The notes beneath the pieces are model-generated. The model was given only the letters and a program-made list of their open reading frames with translations, had not been told where the DNA came from and did no database searches. From Actinoplanes flavus (GTDB taxonomy: Bacteria; Actinomycetota; Actinomycetes; Mycobacteriales; Micromonosporaceae), in the NCBI RefSeq assembly GCF_017592555.1, contig NZ_JAGFNS010000008.1, positions 132,117-196,116 of the forward strand: DNA of 64,000 bases. The letters run 5' to 3'. The position numbers and the translations under genes were made by a program. This document shows positions 51,124-60,343 of this stretch, in pieces (within the stretch, counting starts at the first letter, position 1; the number at the start of each line of letters is the position of its first letter).

Positions 51124-53511
51124 GTGGATGCCGTTCTGACGACGGCGCTGCGCGCCTACCGGCGCTGGCGGAGGTCAGGGGATGCGGCGACGCTGGACCA
51201 TGCCGTCGACGGCTTCGCCGCCGCTTTCGGCGCCGCCGGTCCGAACTGGCCGGCCGACGCCGCCCTCGCCCTGCAGGCCCGCTTCGAGAGCGCGGGCGAC
51301 CCCGCCGACCTCGACACCGCGATCCGGTACGGGCGGCGCGCCCTCGCGGTACGCGGGCCGGACGATCCGGACCGCGCGCTGACCACGTCCAACCTCGGAT
51401 TCCACCACCGGATGCGATTCGACCTGACCGGCCGCGACGAGGACCTCGCGTACGCCGTCGACCTGGGCCGGGAGGCGGCGGGCCTGGTCCCGCCCGGCGA
51501 CCCGGACGAGCATCTGATCGTCACGAACTTCGCCATCGCCCTCGGCGCCCGGGTCGCGGCCGAACCCCGCGATGACGACCTGGACGAACTGGTCGGCGTG
51601 TTGCGCCGTCTGGTCGACGGCGGTGGCTCCGAACCGGGACGCGAGCACGCCACGCTCCTGATCGACCTGTCCCGGGTTCTGCTGCTGCGGTCCGAACCGG
51701 ACGCCGCCTGCGCCGCCGCGGCCGAGGCCGTCCGGGCCGCCTCCGCCGGTGCCGCCGGTCCGGCGCTGCGCCAGCTGGTCCTGGCGCAGGGGTACCGGGC
51801 CGGCCGCGAACCGTCGGCCGAGGCGATGGCGGAACTGGCCGTCGGCGCCGAGCGGGCCGTCCGGGCCTACCCGGCCGGTCATCCCGAACGCGGGGCCGTC
51901 CTGCTGCTGCACGGCATCGTCCTCGCCACCCGGTTCGCGGTCACCCGCAACGGGAATCACCTGGCCAAGGCGCTGCGGGCCGCCCGCCGGGCGGTGCGGG
52001 CCACGACCGGGACACCACCGGATCAGGTGGTCGCGCTCTGCACGCTGAGCGGCCTGCTGCTCGAGAAGGACCAGCCGGCCGAGGCGATGCGCAGCGCGCG
52101 GGCGGCGTCCGGCATCGTCACCGGCCCCGACGAGACGGCCGCCGGGGCGCTGGCCGGCCTGAGCGTGAGCCTGTACGACCGGTTCCGGCGCGGCGGCGAC
52201 CTCGCCGCCCTCGACGAGGCGGTGCGCGCCGCCGAGCGGGCCCGCGCGCTCGGCGCGGCGGGCGCCGCCGGTCAGCCGGAACGGCTGCGGACGCTCGGTG
52301 TGCTGCTCCAGGCCCGCTACAAGGCCACCGGCGCCGCCGCGGACCTGCGGCACGCTCTGGCGGTGCTGCGGGAGGCCGTGGATCACGCCCGTACCGATCA
52401 GGCCCTTCACCAGGCGCTGAGCCAGCTCGGGCTGGCGCTGTTCCGCCGGTACGAGTCGACCGGTTCGGTGACCGATCTCGTTCAGGCCGTCGAGGCGGGA
52501 CGGCGCGCGGCGGACAGCGGGTCGCCGGGCAACCTCGTCGGTTCTCTCCTCGCCCTGCATCAGCACACCGGCCGCCTCGACGTCCTCGACGAGGCGGTCG
52601 CCGCCGGCCGCCGCGCGGTCGACGGGACACCGCACACCGACGGGGACCGGGCGACGATGCTGTCGGATCTGGGCATCGCCCTGCAGACCCGCGCCGAGCT
52701 CACCGGCAGCGAACCCGACCTGCGGCAGGCGATCACCGCCGGGCGGGAGGCCGTCGACAGCAGCCCTCCGGACAGCCCGGACCGGGCGCTGTACCTCACC
52801 AACCTGGCCATCGCCCTGCGCCAGCTGTCGGAACAGTTCGGTGACCCGGACGCGATCGGCGAGGCCGTCGCCCTGGCGCGGCGCTGCCTGGACGCGGCCG
52901 TCGGTCAGCCGTCGGACCTGCCCGGCTACCGGATCAACCTCGCCGGCTGCCTGCTGCGCCGGGACCAGCCCGGCGATCTGGCCGAAGCGGTCTCGCTGTT
53001 GTCGTCGGCGGCGCGGGCCGACGGCGCGCCGGCCCGCGTCCGCGTTCAGGCGGCGGCGGTCTGCGCGGGAGCGCTGGCCGAGGCCGGACAGGCCGCCGAC
53101 GCCGCGCGCTGGTTCCGCATCGCGGTCGAGATGCTGCCGCTGCTCGTGTGGACCGGGATCACCTACACCGACCGGCAGCATCTGTTGCGGCTGCACACGG
53201 CGCTGCTGGCCACGGACGCGGCGGCGGCCACCCTCACCGCCGCCGGCGCCGGCCCGGCCGCCGAACTACTCGACCAGGGCCGCGGCGTGCTCTGGGCGCA
53301 ACTGCTCGACATGCGCGCCGACCTGGCCGGGCTGGCCCGAACCCGGCCCGGCCTGGCACGGCGGCTCAGCGCCTGCCGGCAGGCGCTCGACCGCGACACG
53401 ACAGATCAAGACCATCCGGGGTACGGGGAGAGCCCGGCCCGCCCGTCCCCCGGCGCCCTGCTGATCGGTCAGTCGTCGACCCGGAAGCCCAGCTTCACCA
53501 GCACCTGGTAG
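51124..53511 (+). CDS. TPR protein resembling a CHAT protease without its CHAT domain
   Basis: 795 residues from GTG 51124, with GGGAGG seven bases upstream. About 17 TPR-like units (DLDTAIRYGRRALAVRG, DLRQAITAGREAVDSSPPDS, AIGEAVALARRCLDAAVG). The C-terminal motif LLDQGRGVLWAQLLDMRADL is the linker that in TPR-CHAT proteins leads straight into the peptidase domain. Here the frame ends soon after in low-complexity sequence (YGESPARPSPGALL) that overlaps the dodecin gene end by 43 bases. The CHAT domain is therefore missing, probably by deletion. Confidence 0.78.
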   Translation: MDAVLTTALRAYRRWRRSGDAATLDHAVDGFAAAFGAAGPNWPADAALALQARFESAGDPADLDTAIRYGRRALAVRGPDDPDRALTTSNLGFHHRMRFDLTGRDEDLAYAVDLGREAAGLVPPGDPDEHLIVTNFAIALGARVAAEPRDDDLDELVGVLRRLVDGGGSEPGREHATLLIDLSRVLLLRSEPDAACAAAAEAVRAASAGAAGPALRQLVLAQGYRAGREPSAEAMAELAVGAERAVRAYPAGHPERGAVLLLHGIVLATRFAVTRNGNHLAKALRAARRAVRATTGTPPDQVVALCTLSGLLLEKDQPAEAMRSARAASGIVTGPDETAAGALAGLSVSLYDRFRRGGDLAALDEAVRAAERARALGAAGAAGQPERLRTLGVLLQARYKATGAAADLRHALAVLREAVDHARTDQALHQALSQLGLALFRRYESTGSVTDLVQAVEAGRRAADSGSPGNLVGSLLALHQHTGRLDVLDEAVAAGRRAVDGTPHTDGDRATMLSDLGIALQTRAELTGSEPDLRQAITAGREAVDSSPPDSPDRALYLTNLAIALRQLSEQFGDPDAIGEAVALARRCLDAAVGQPSDLPGYRINLAGCLLRRDQPGDLAEAVSLLSSAARADGAPARVRVQAAAVCAGALAEAGQAADAARWFRIAVEMLPLLVWTGITYTDRQHLLRLHTALLATDAAAATLTAAGAGPAAELLDQGRGVLWAQLLDMRADLAGLARTRPGLARRLSACRQALDRDTTDQDHPGYGESPARPSPGALLIGQSSTRKPSFTSTW

Positions 53512-53678
53512 TGGGCCACCGCCCCGTCGACGACCTGACCGCGGATCTCCCTGGCCTCGAACCACTCGATGTTGCGGATCGTCTCCGCGGCCTTGGCGAT
53601 CGCCGTGCGGATGGCGTCGTCGACACTGGTCGGGCTGCTGCCGACGACTTCGGTGAGCCGGTACACGTGATGCGTCAC
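53469..53678 (-). CDS. Dodecin
   Basis: 69 residues: MTHHVYRLTEVVGSSPTSVD, the central AIAKAAETIRNIEWFEAREI and the C-terminal GAVAHYQVLVKLGFRVDD. The conserved tryptophan that stacks on the flavin is in NIEWFE. Dodecins form dodecameric shells that store FMN/riboflavin or CoA. The upstream sequence contains AGGAGG-like bases on the minus strand. The end overlaps the TPR gene on the other strand. Confidence 0.92.
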   Translation of the reverse strand: MTHHVYRLTEVVGSSPTSVDDAIRTAIAKAAETIRNIEWFEAREIRGQVVDGAVAHYQVLVKLGFRVDD

Positions 53679-53902
53679 GACGGATCCTCCTCAGGTCGGG
53701 GCCGGCACGGGCGCCGGATCCTCCGTCAAGGGTGCGCGCCGCGGCCGCGGTCCGCCGGGAAACGCCCACAACGCGACAACGGGTACGTCTCAGCGGCCAT
53801 CGTGGACGGGCTCCGCTCAGGGCGTGGCGGTCCACCACGAATCGATGGCGCGGCCCGCTGGGACAGGGCTCCGCACGGCGGGTTCCGATCTACGCTTGGC
53901 CG

Positions 53903-54688
53903 ATGACGACTCTCGCCGGCCGCACCATCGCGGCCCTGCGCAGTGAGCACGACGCCCTCGCGGCTCTCGTTCCCGGCCTCCCCGACGAGCGGCTCACCGG
54001 CCCGTCCGGCGCCTCCGCCTGGACGATCGCCGACGTCCTGTCCCACCTGGGCAGCGGCGCCGAGATCACGCTCGCCGGCTTCCGGGCGGCGACCGGTGAC
54101 GCCGAGGCGCCCGGCCCCGACTTCAACCAGGGCGTGTGGGACCGCTGGAACGCGCTGGGCCCACGGGAGCAGGCCACCGGCTCTCTCACCGCGAATCAGG
54201 CGCTGGTCACCGGCCTCGAATCGGTGCCCGAGGACCGGCACGAGGAGCTGCGGGTCCGGACCTTCCTGCCCGATCCGGTACCGTTCGCATCATTCACCGC
54301 GCTGCGGCTGAGCGAGGTGGCCCACCACACCTGGGACGTCCGGGCCGGCCTGGACCCGGCGGCCACCCTCGCCGACGGCTCGGCCGAGGTGCTCGCCGAA
54401 CACCTCAGCGGCGGCCTGGCCTTCCTGCTCGGCTTCATCGCCAGGCCGAAGGAGGCGCCCGACCACGCGGTGGTCGAGATCAGCGGTACGGCGTACCGGC
54501 TGGTCGTCGACGACGCGGCGCGGCTCACCACCGAGCCCCTGCCGGCCACGGCGACGTTCACCGGCTCGCTGGAGTCCGTGTTGCGGCTGCTCTACGGGCG
54601 CCTCGCGCCGGAACACACCCCGGCCGGCACCACGGTGACCGGCAACATCACCCTCGACCGGCTGCGCGCCGTCTTCCCCGGCTTCTGA
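53903..54688 (+). CDS. Mycothiol-type maleylpyruvate isomerase family protein
   Basis: 261 residues from ATG 53903. DinB-like bundle with SGASAWTIADVLSHLGSGAE (first histidine) and LRLSEVAHHTWDVRAGLD (second histidine and aspartate), then an SCP2-like C-terminal domain (GTAYRLVVDDAARL, NITLDRLRAVFPGF). Same family as the gene at 31565 but clearly divergent, so not a recent duplicate. Reaction unknown. Confidence 0.86.
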   Translation: MTTLAGRTIAALRSEHDALAALVPGLPDERLTGPSGASAWTIADVLSHLGSGAEITLAGFRAATGDAEAPGPDFNQGVWDRWNALGPREQATGSLTANQALVTGLESVPEDRHEELRVRTFLPDPVPFASFTALRLSEVAHHTWDVRAGLDPAATLADGSAEVLAEHLSGGLAFLLGFIARPKEAPDHAVVEISGTAYRLVVDDAARLTTEPLPATATFTGSLESVLRLLYGRLAPEHTPAGTTVTGNITLDRLRAVFPGF

Positions 54689-54905
54689 CCGGGACTCCGG
54701 CCCCGGAGAGGACCGGCCGGCTCCCCGCTGGACGGGTTCGGCCGTGGTCCGATGCGGTGCGCGGCGCGCGTACCCGACGATGGTTTTGATCGTGATGGTG
54801 ACGGGCCGGTCCGGGCGCCGGGAAAGTGTCCGGAATCGGCTCGGACACCTCTGGATCCGCAGAAAGATGGTCGGCAACGGCACCTATGTGGACTCAGGAG
54901 GAGTC

Positions 54906-55082
54906 ATGATCCAGGCAATCGTTCCCGTCGCGAAGGCCATCTGGGCATCGCCGCTCGGCCGCAAGGCCACCGTCATGGCCGCCGGCGCACTGATCAGCAA
55001 GGTCACCAACCGGCACGTCGGCGGGGTCGGTGGCGTCGGCCCCAACGCCACCGACAACCAGGGCGTCATCGTCAACCGCTGA
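54906..55082 (+). CDS. Small hypothetical protein with glycine-rich tail
   Basis: 58 residues from ATG 54906 with AGGAGGAG just upstream. An amphipathic/hydrophobic N-terminal half (MIQAIVPVAKAIWASPLGRK, VMAAGALISKV) is followed by NRHVGGVGGVGPNATDNQG. It may associate with membranes. No family known. A strong hairpin terminator follows at 55089. Confidence 0.62.
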   Translation: MIQAIVPVAKAIWASPLGRKATVMAAGALISKVTNRHVGGVGGVGPNATDNQGVIVNR

Positions 55083-55088
55083 CCGCGG

Positions 55089-55120
55089 CGGCCCCCGGCG
55101 CCCCAGGGCTCCGGGGGCCG
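55089..55120. terminator. Bidirectional terminator hairpin
   Basis: Perfect 10-base stem CGGCCCCCGG / CCGGGGGCCG with a 12-base loop, exactly between the stops at 55082 (+) and 55121 (-). Confidence 0.7.
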
Positions 55121-57508
55121 TCAGCAGAGGCGGTCGAGCGTGCTTCGCGCCTCCCGCGCGGCGGATTGCGCGCCGACGCCCTCGAAGAGTTCGACCGCCT
55201 GGCGCAGGGCTCGCCGGGCCGCCTCGAGATGGACGGCGGCGAGCCGCCTGAGCGAACCGGCCTGCTCCCCCGGGTCGCCGGTCTCGGCGAACAACGCGGC
55301 GGCCGCCACCAGGTTGGCCTCGGCGCTCCGCAGATCGCCGAGCTCCAGGTGCGCGGCGCCGATGCTGTCCAGGGTCGCCGCCTCACCGGACCGGTCGCCC
55401 GCCGCGCGGTTGCGCAGCAGCGCCTCCTGGCACACGGCGAGGGCCTGTTCATGCGCGCCGCCGAGACTCGCATACCAGCCGACGGCGTTGAGCGCGTTGG
55501 CCTCTCCCGCGGCGTTGCCGGCCGCCGCGTAGCACTCCGCGGCGCGCCGCGCGAGTTCGGCTCCGTGGGAGTAGAGCTTGCGGGCGCCGGCGTTGCGACT
55601 GAGATCGATGTACGTGTGCGCCCGGCCGGCGTGGTCGTCCGCCGCGGTCCACAGTCGCAGCGCCGCCTCCAGGTGAGTGTCGCTGTCGTCGAGGCGGTCG
55701 AGAAGCGCGTACGTGCGCCCCAACAGCCGCCGCATCCGGGCTTCGGCGCGTTCGTCCCCGCACCGGCGCGCCGCGACCAGGCCGTGTTCGACCGCCGTCG
55801 CCAGGTCGTGCCAGTAGCCCTGACGATTGAGGAAGTCGCTCATCGTCCAGGCCAGCTGCCAAGCGTGGGTGTCGAAACCGAGGTCGACCGCGATCGGGAT
55901 CATCCGCATCACGCTGAGGTGGTGGCGTCTCAGCCAGTCGAGCCCTTCGGCGTCACCGGCGACCCTCTCCACGGGGACGTCGGGCGCGGCGGGCGGCAGG
56001 ATGAGCGGATCGCGTTGTGGATCCCACGCCATGGCGGCCCGGTGGGCGTTGTGCAGATAGAAGTCGACGGCCCGGGCGATGGCGTCCCGTCGCTCGGCGG
56101 CGGTCTCCTCGGCGTCGGCCAGCACCATCGCGTTCTCCCGCAACAGATCGTGCAGGCCGTACCGTCCGGACTGCCGTTCCTCCAGCAGGTGCCGGTCCAC
56201 CAGGGATCCGATGACGCGGCCGGCCTCCCGGACGGCCGTCGCGGCGAGGCTCGCCACCACGCCCTGGGTCACGAACGGCCCGGGGTGCACGCCGAGCAGC
56301 CGGAAGACACGGGCCGCCTCAGGCTCCAGATCGGCATAGGACAGCCGGAAGATCTGCTCGACCTGGGCGCCGCGCCCGGCGCCCAGCCGTTGCTGCGCCG
56401 AAGTCACCGCATCGGCCAGCCGGCGGAGTGAGGATTCCCGGTTCCTCTCCACCAGCGCCGCGGCGACGTTCACCGCCAGGGGCAGGCCGGCGCAGCCCGT
56501 CACGACCGTCCCGGTCGCCGCCGGGTCCGCGGCGACGACCTTCTCGCCGAGGCGCTCCACCAGCAGAACGCGGGCCTGGGCGGAGGTGAACGGCTCGACG
56601 CGCACCGCCTGGGCCGCGGTGTCCTCGATGAGCCGATCGAGGGCCGAGCGGCCGGTGACGACGACGAAGGACTCCCTCGCCGCGGGTAGCAACGGAAGTA
56701 TCTGGTCGGCGGATTCGGCGTTGTCGAGGACGATCAGCACCTGCTGTCCGGCGAGGCGGCCGCGAAGCGCCTCCGCCTGCTCGTCGTCGGAGGCCGCGGG
56801 CCGTTCACCCAGCTGGAACAACAACGCCCGCGCCGCCTGACCGGGCCGAAGCGGGGTGCCGTCGGGCTGACGCAGGTCGAGGTAGAGCTGTCCGGCCGGG
56901 AAGCGATCGGCGACGAGGTGTGCCCACCACACGGCCAGGCTGCTCTTGCCCGAACCGGGGAGCCCGGAGATGACGGCGACGCCCGGCGCGGCCGGCGCCC
57001 CTCCGGTGTCGTTCAGCGCGGCCGTCAACGCGGCGAGTTCGGTGTCACGCCCGACGAAGTACGGCGCGGTGGGTGGGAGGCGGCGCGGCACGGCGAGCAT
57101 CCGTAGCCTCTCACTGGCGTCGGCCGAGCGGATGTCGTTGTGCCGGTCGAGCTCCAGTTCCTTGAGCATCTCCGCGAGGCGGCGGAACCACACGTTGCGG
57201 TCGACCATGGCGTCGGTCAGACCCGAGCCGTGCGATCGCGACCAGGCCGCGCACGCGTCGACGAACAGGTGCAGCCATTCCAGCGACGGCAGCGAGTCGC
57301 CCTTGAGCTTGTCGTCGATGCTCGACTTGCCCGTTCCCCGTAAGGCCCGGCCCGGGTTTCCCCGGGGCGCTGAGCCCAGCGTGTCGGCGGAGCGTCGCCG
57401 GATGCGCTCGGCCAGCCAGCGCAGCGACGGCGATCCCGCTGCCACCCGCAGCTCCTGAAGGCTGTCGGCGAACGTACGCCGAGGATCTGCTTCGATCTGT
57501 TCGGTCAT
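55121..57508 (-). CDS. NB-ARC/TPR STAND regulator with N-terminal HTH-like domain
   Basis: 795 residues. The N-terminal about 110 residues resemble the helical DNA-binding-like region of actinobacterial STAND proteins (FADSLQELRVAAGSPSLRWL, IRRRSADTLG). The NB-ARC has YFVGRDTELAALTAAL, Walker A SGLPGSGKSSLAVWWA, Walker B VLIVLDNAES and the GLPLAVNVAAAL motif. A winged helix follows (YGLHDLLRENAMVLA), then six or more TPRs (LGRTYALLDRLDDSDTHLEA, NALNAVGWYASLGGAHEQAL). It likely oligomerises on ligand binding to activate transcription or an effector. No effector domain is visible in the chain. It is divergent from the Gfo/Idh gene. Confidence 0.88.
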   Translation of the reverse strand: MTEQIEADPRRTFADSLQELRVAAGSPSLRWLAERIRRRSADTLGSAPRGNPGRALRGTGKSSIDDKLKGDSLPSLEWLHLFVDACAAWSRSHGSGLTDAMVDRNVWFRRLAEMLKELELDRHNDIRSADASERLRMLAVPRRLPPTAPYFVGRDTELAALTAALNDTGGAPAAPGVAVISGLPGSGKSSLAVWWAHLVADRFPAGQLYLDLRQPDGTPLRPGQAARALLFQLGERPAASDDEQAEALRGRLAGQQVLIVLDNAESADQILPLLPAARESFVVVTGRSALDRLIEDTAAQAVRVEPFTSAQARVLLVERLGEKVVAADPAATGTVVTGCAGLPLAVNVAAALVERNRESSLRRLADAVTSAQQRLGAGRGAQVEQIFRLSYADLEPEAARVFRLLGVHPGPFVTQGVVASLAATAVREAGRVIGSLVDRHLLEERQSGRYGLHDLLRENAMVLADAEETAAERRDAIARAVDFYLHNAHRAAMAWDPQRDPLILPPAAPDVPVERVAGDAEGLDWLRRHHLSVMRMIPIAVDLGFDTHAWQLAWTMSDFLNRQGYWHDLATAVEHGLVAARRCGDERAEARMRRLLGRTYALLDRLDDSDTHLEAALRLWTAADDHAGRAHTYIDLSRNAGARKLYSHGAELARRAAECYAAAGNAAGEANALNAVGWYASLGGAHEQALAVCQEALLRNRAAGDRSGEAATLDSIGAAHLELGDLRSAEANLVAAAALFAETGDPGEQAGSLRRLAAVHLEAARRALRQAVELFEGVGAQSAAREARSTLDRLC

Positions 57509-57665
57509 GGGCGCGGTGTCACTCCCTGTCGTGCCCGGGCCGCCCGAGTGCCGGACCGCCCCGCTGACAGGAGCACGGTGCGGCGGGCGTCACGGTTGAG
57601 CCGTTTTCACCATCTGCAAAGGTCCGCGGGAAACCCGCGCTCAACGGCGACGGCGGCGGGAGACA

Positions 57666-58655
57666 GTGAGGGGCGTGAACACGTCCATCGAACCGATGCG
57701 CATCGGTGTGCTCGGCGCCGCCCGCATCGTGAAGGCCGCCCTGATCGACCCGGCCCGCACCGTCGACGGTGTCGAGGTGGTGGCGATCGCCGCCCGGGAC
57801 CCCGACCGGGCCCGGCGGTACGCGGCACAGCACGGCATCGGTCACGTGCACCCGTCGTACCAGGCGCTGCTGGCCGACCCGGTGGTGAACGCCGTCTACA
57901 TCCCGCTGCCCGCGGCCCTGCACGCGCCCTGGACCATCGCCGCGATCGAAGCCGGCAAACACGTGCTGTGCGAGAAGCCGTTCACCAGCAACACCGCCGC
58001 GGCCGAGCAGGTCGCGGAGGTCGCCGCGTCGTCGGACAGCGTCGTGATGGAGGCCTACCACTCCCACCACCATCCGTTGCAGGCCCGGCTACGGGAGATC
58101 ATCGCCTCCGGCGAGCTGGGCCGGATCACCGCGGCCCGCGCCACGTTCTGCGCGCCGGTCCCGCCCGGCCGGGACATCCGCTGGGACCTCACCCTGGGCG
58201 GTGGCGGCCTGCTCGACGTCGGCTATTACCCGGTACGCCAGCTCCGTGACCTGTTCGGACCGGCCCCGGAGGTCACCGCGGCCCGGGCCTGGCAACGCGG
58301 CGGCATCGACCGGCTGATCACCGCGACCCTGCGCTTCGCATCCGGAGTCGAGGGCCGCATCGTGTCGTCGATCTGGTCACGGCACCTCATCGGCGCCACC
58401 CTGGAGGTCGCCGGCGAGGACGGCCGGATGCGCGTCTCCTGGCCCTACCACCCGCAGATGCGCGGCAGGATCCGCGTCCGCGGCGGCCACGGCAGCCGGG
58501 TGGAGCCGGCCGACCGGCGTTCCACCTACACGTACCAGCTGGAGGCCTTCCGTGACGGCGACGACAGCGGCACCGGCCCGGCCGACGCGGTGGCGCAGAT
58601 GCGAACCCTGGACGCCATCTACACGGCCGCGGGCATGTCCCCCCGGCCGTCGTGA
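57666..58655 (+). CDS. Gfo/Idh/MocA family oxidoreductase
   Basis: 329 residues (GTG 57666; GTG 57675 and ATG 57696 are alternatives). N-terminal Rossmann fold IGVLGAARIVKAALIDPA, NAVYIPLPAALHAPW and the catalytic-lysine motif HVLCEKPFTSN. The C-terminal domain has YHSHHHPLQARLREI and GGGLLDVGYYPVRQL. It uses NAD(P) to oxidise or reduce a sugar or cyclitol. It faces the uronate operon, so a sugar-acid or oligosaccharide substrate is plausible but unproven. Confidence 0.87.
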   Translation: MRGVNTSIEPMRIGVLGAARIVKAALIDPARTVDGVEVVAIAARDPDRARRYAAQHGIGHVHPSYQALLADPVVNAVYIPLPAALHAPWTIAAIEAGKHVLCEKPFTSNTAAAEQVAEVAASSDSVVMEAYHSHHHPLQARLREIIASGELGRITAARATFCAPVPPGRDIRWDLTLGGGGLLDVGYYPVRQLRDLFGPAPEVTAARAWQRGGIDRLITATLRFASGVEGRIVSSIWSRHLIGATLEVAGEDGRMRVSWPYHPQMRGRIRVRGGHGSRVEPADRRSTYTYQLEAFRDGDDSGTGPADAVAQMRTLDAIYTAAGMSPRPS

Positions 58656-58748
58656 ACAGTGGCCGCCCTCGCCCTGGAGCGGCCCGCCTCGAACTCGCGG
58701 GCGAACGGCCACGACGGCCCGAATCACCCGGACGCCGGGCGCCGGTTT

Positions 58749-58776
58749 GCCGGCCCGCTCCCCGTGAGCGGCCGGC
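58749..58776. terminator. Bidirectional terminator hairpin
   Basis: Near-perfect stem GCCGGCCCGCTC / GAGCGGCCGGC with one bulged base and a 5-base loop, between convergent genes ending at 58655 (+) and 58819 (-). Confidence 0.6.
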
Positions 58777-58818
58777 GGGCCAGCGAACCGATGGGCAGGC
58801 GTACCAGCGGGCAGCGGA

Positions 58819-59505
58819 TCAGCGGGCCAGCCATCCCCCGTCGACCGGGAGGACCGCGCCGTGGACGTAGCGGGCGGCGTCCGAGGCGAGGAACACGACC
58901 GCGCCCTTGAGGTCGTCCGGGGTGCCCCACCGCCCGGCCGGGATCCGGTCCAGGATGGCGGGCGCGCGGTCCGGGTCGGCACGGAGTTCGGCGGTGTTGT
59001 CGGTGGCCATGTAGCCCGGCGCGATCGCGTTGACGTTGACGCCGCGCCCGGCCCACTCGTTGGCGAGCGCCCTGGTCAGCCCGAGGACGGCGTGTTTCGA
59101 CGCGGTGTAGGCCGGCACCCGGATGCCCCCTTGGAAGGACAGCATGGAGGCGATGTTGATGATCTTCCCGTGTCCCTGGGTGAGCATGACCCGGCCGGCC
59201 GCCTGGCTGAGGTGGAAGGTCGCGTCCAGGTTGACGCTGAGGACGTCGTCCCAGTCGTCGCCGGTCACGTCGGCGGCCGGTGCCCGCCGGATGATCCCGG
59301 CGTTGTTCACCAGGATGTCGAGCCGGCCGAGGCCGGCCACGTAGGAGTGCAGGTCCGCCGTACGAAGATCGAGGGTCTTGCTGTCGACGGCGACGACCTT
59401 GGCGCCGGCGGAGGTGAGGGCCTCCGCGCAGGCCCGGCCGAGGCCGCGGTTCCCGCCGGTGACGAGGGCGACCCGTCCGTCCAGCCGGAAGCTGTCCAGG
59501 ATCAT
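58819..59505 (-). CDS. Compact SDR, probable 2-dehydro-3-deoxy-D-gluconate 5-dehydrogenase (KduD-like)
   Basis: 228 residues from ATG 59505. SDR motifs: LVTGGNRGLGRACAEAL, LVNNAGIIRR, catalytic Ser in INIASMLSF, YTASKHAVLG and the close HGAVLPVDGGW. The strings NNAGIIRRAP and SFQGGIRVPAY are typical of KduD. It is about 20 residues shorter than usual because the helix between strands two and three is nearly absent (VAVDSKTLDLRTADLHS). It is the last gene of the uronate operon, its start overlapping the isomerase stop (TGATG). It would reduce the diketo-acid made by the upstream isomerase. Confidence 0.83.
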   Translation of the reverse strand: MILDSFRLDGRVALVTGGNRGLGRACAEALTSAGAKVVAVDSKTLDLRTADLHSYVAGLGRLDILVNNAGIIRRAPAADVTGDDWDDVLSVNLDATFHLSQAAGRVMLTQGHGKIINIASMLSFQGGIRVPAYTASKHAVLGLTRALANEWAGRGVNVNAIAPGYMATDNTAELRADPDRAPAILDRIPAGRWGTPDDLKGAVVFLASDAARYVHGAVLPVDGGWLAR

Positions 59506-60329
59506 CAGTGGCCCAGGTCGCGCAGCATCGGCACGGTCTTGGTCACCCAGGACAGGCCGGTGTCCTCGTGGGCGCCCTGGGTGCGCTGGGTCCCGGCGAG
59601 GAACCACAGGTAGTAGGTGGTGTAGCCGGGCGCGCTGACCACGGTGTGGTAGCCCTCGGGCATCATGTGGACGCCGTGGTCGCGGACGGTGAAGTTCTCC
59701 TCGTATCCCTCGTCGGTGTACATACGGCAGATCCCGAAGCCGCCCGCCGGGGCGACCCGGAAGTAGTACATCTCCTCGTGCGCGGCCTCCGCGGGCAGGT
59801 TGTCGTTCTTGTGCCGGTGCGGCGGGTAGGTGCTCCAGTTCCCGGACGGGGTGAAGGTCTCCCCGACGATGAGGCGCCGGGCCGGCAGGGTGGGCTGGGC
59901 GATCTCGGTGAGGATCTGGTGGTAGCCGCGCCCGAAGTTGGCCGCGCCCCACCGTCCGGAGGCGACCTGTCCGGGTTCGATGACATACGGGGCGGTGGCC
60001 AGGTCGCTGGGCGCGCTGGGCAGGGCGATCTCGACCGGTGTGATGGCTTCGATGGTGACGTCGCTGCCGTACGGGATGTAGACGGAATGGGGTTTGCCGG
60101 AGAACACGTCGGCCCGGCCCCCGACGGCGGCGAACTTCTCCCCGCCGACGGTGAAGTGCGCGCTGCCGCCGAGGATGACGGCGAGGATCTCCCGGTCTCC
60201 GGAGGATCCCGACCAGGTCTCGCCGGCGCCGAGTCGGACCAGCTGGAAGTCGAGCAGTGAGCACGGGTTGAACGGCAGTGGGTTCATCCCGTTCCCGGCC
60301 GGGATGTAGCAGTGGTAGCGGTAGTCCAT
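59505..60329 (-). CDS. IolB/KduI-superfamily isomerase
   Basis: 274 residues from ATG 60329. Bicupin with the IolB-type C-terminal half: FTPSGNWSTYPPHRHKND (metal-binding histidines), EEMYYFRVAPAGGFGICRMY, VHMMPEGYHTVVSAPGY and TYYLWFLAG. IolB is 5-deoxy-glucuronate isomerase of inositol breakdown, but no other inositol genes are nearby. Between a GH88 hydrolase and a KduD-like reductase, the expected step is isomerisation of 5-keto-4-deoxyuronate, normally done by KduI. It is therefore proposed as an IolB-fold replacement for KduI (inference). Confidence 0.82.
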   Translation of the reverse strand: MDYRYHCYIPAGNGMNPLPFNPCSLLDFQLVRLGAGETWSGSSGDREILAVILGGSAHFTVGGEKFAAVGGRADVFSGKPHSVYIPYGSDVTIEAITPVEIALPSAPSDLATAPYVIEPGQVASGRWGAANFGRGYHQILTEIAQPTLPARRLIVGETFTPSGNWSTYPPHRHKNDNLPAEAAHEEMYYFRVAPAGGFGICRMYTDEGYEENFTVRDHGVHMMPEGYHTVVSAPGYTTYYLWFLAGTQRTQGAHEDTGLSWVTKTVPMLRDLGH

Positions 60330-60343
60330 GGAAGAGGTGCTCC

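Noticed and set aside
51175..53196. 673-codon minus-strand frame inside the TPR gene
   Set aside because: Shadow of the repeat-rich plus-strand gene.
58656..58822. CAGCG-rich repeated bases between convergent genes as a possible repeat array
   Set aside because: Units are irregular and too short; the hairpin at 58749-58776 explains the structure better.
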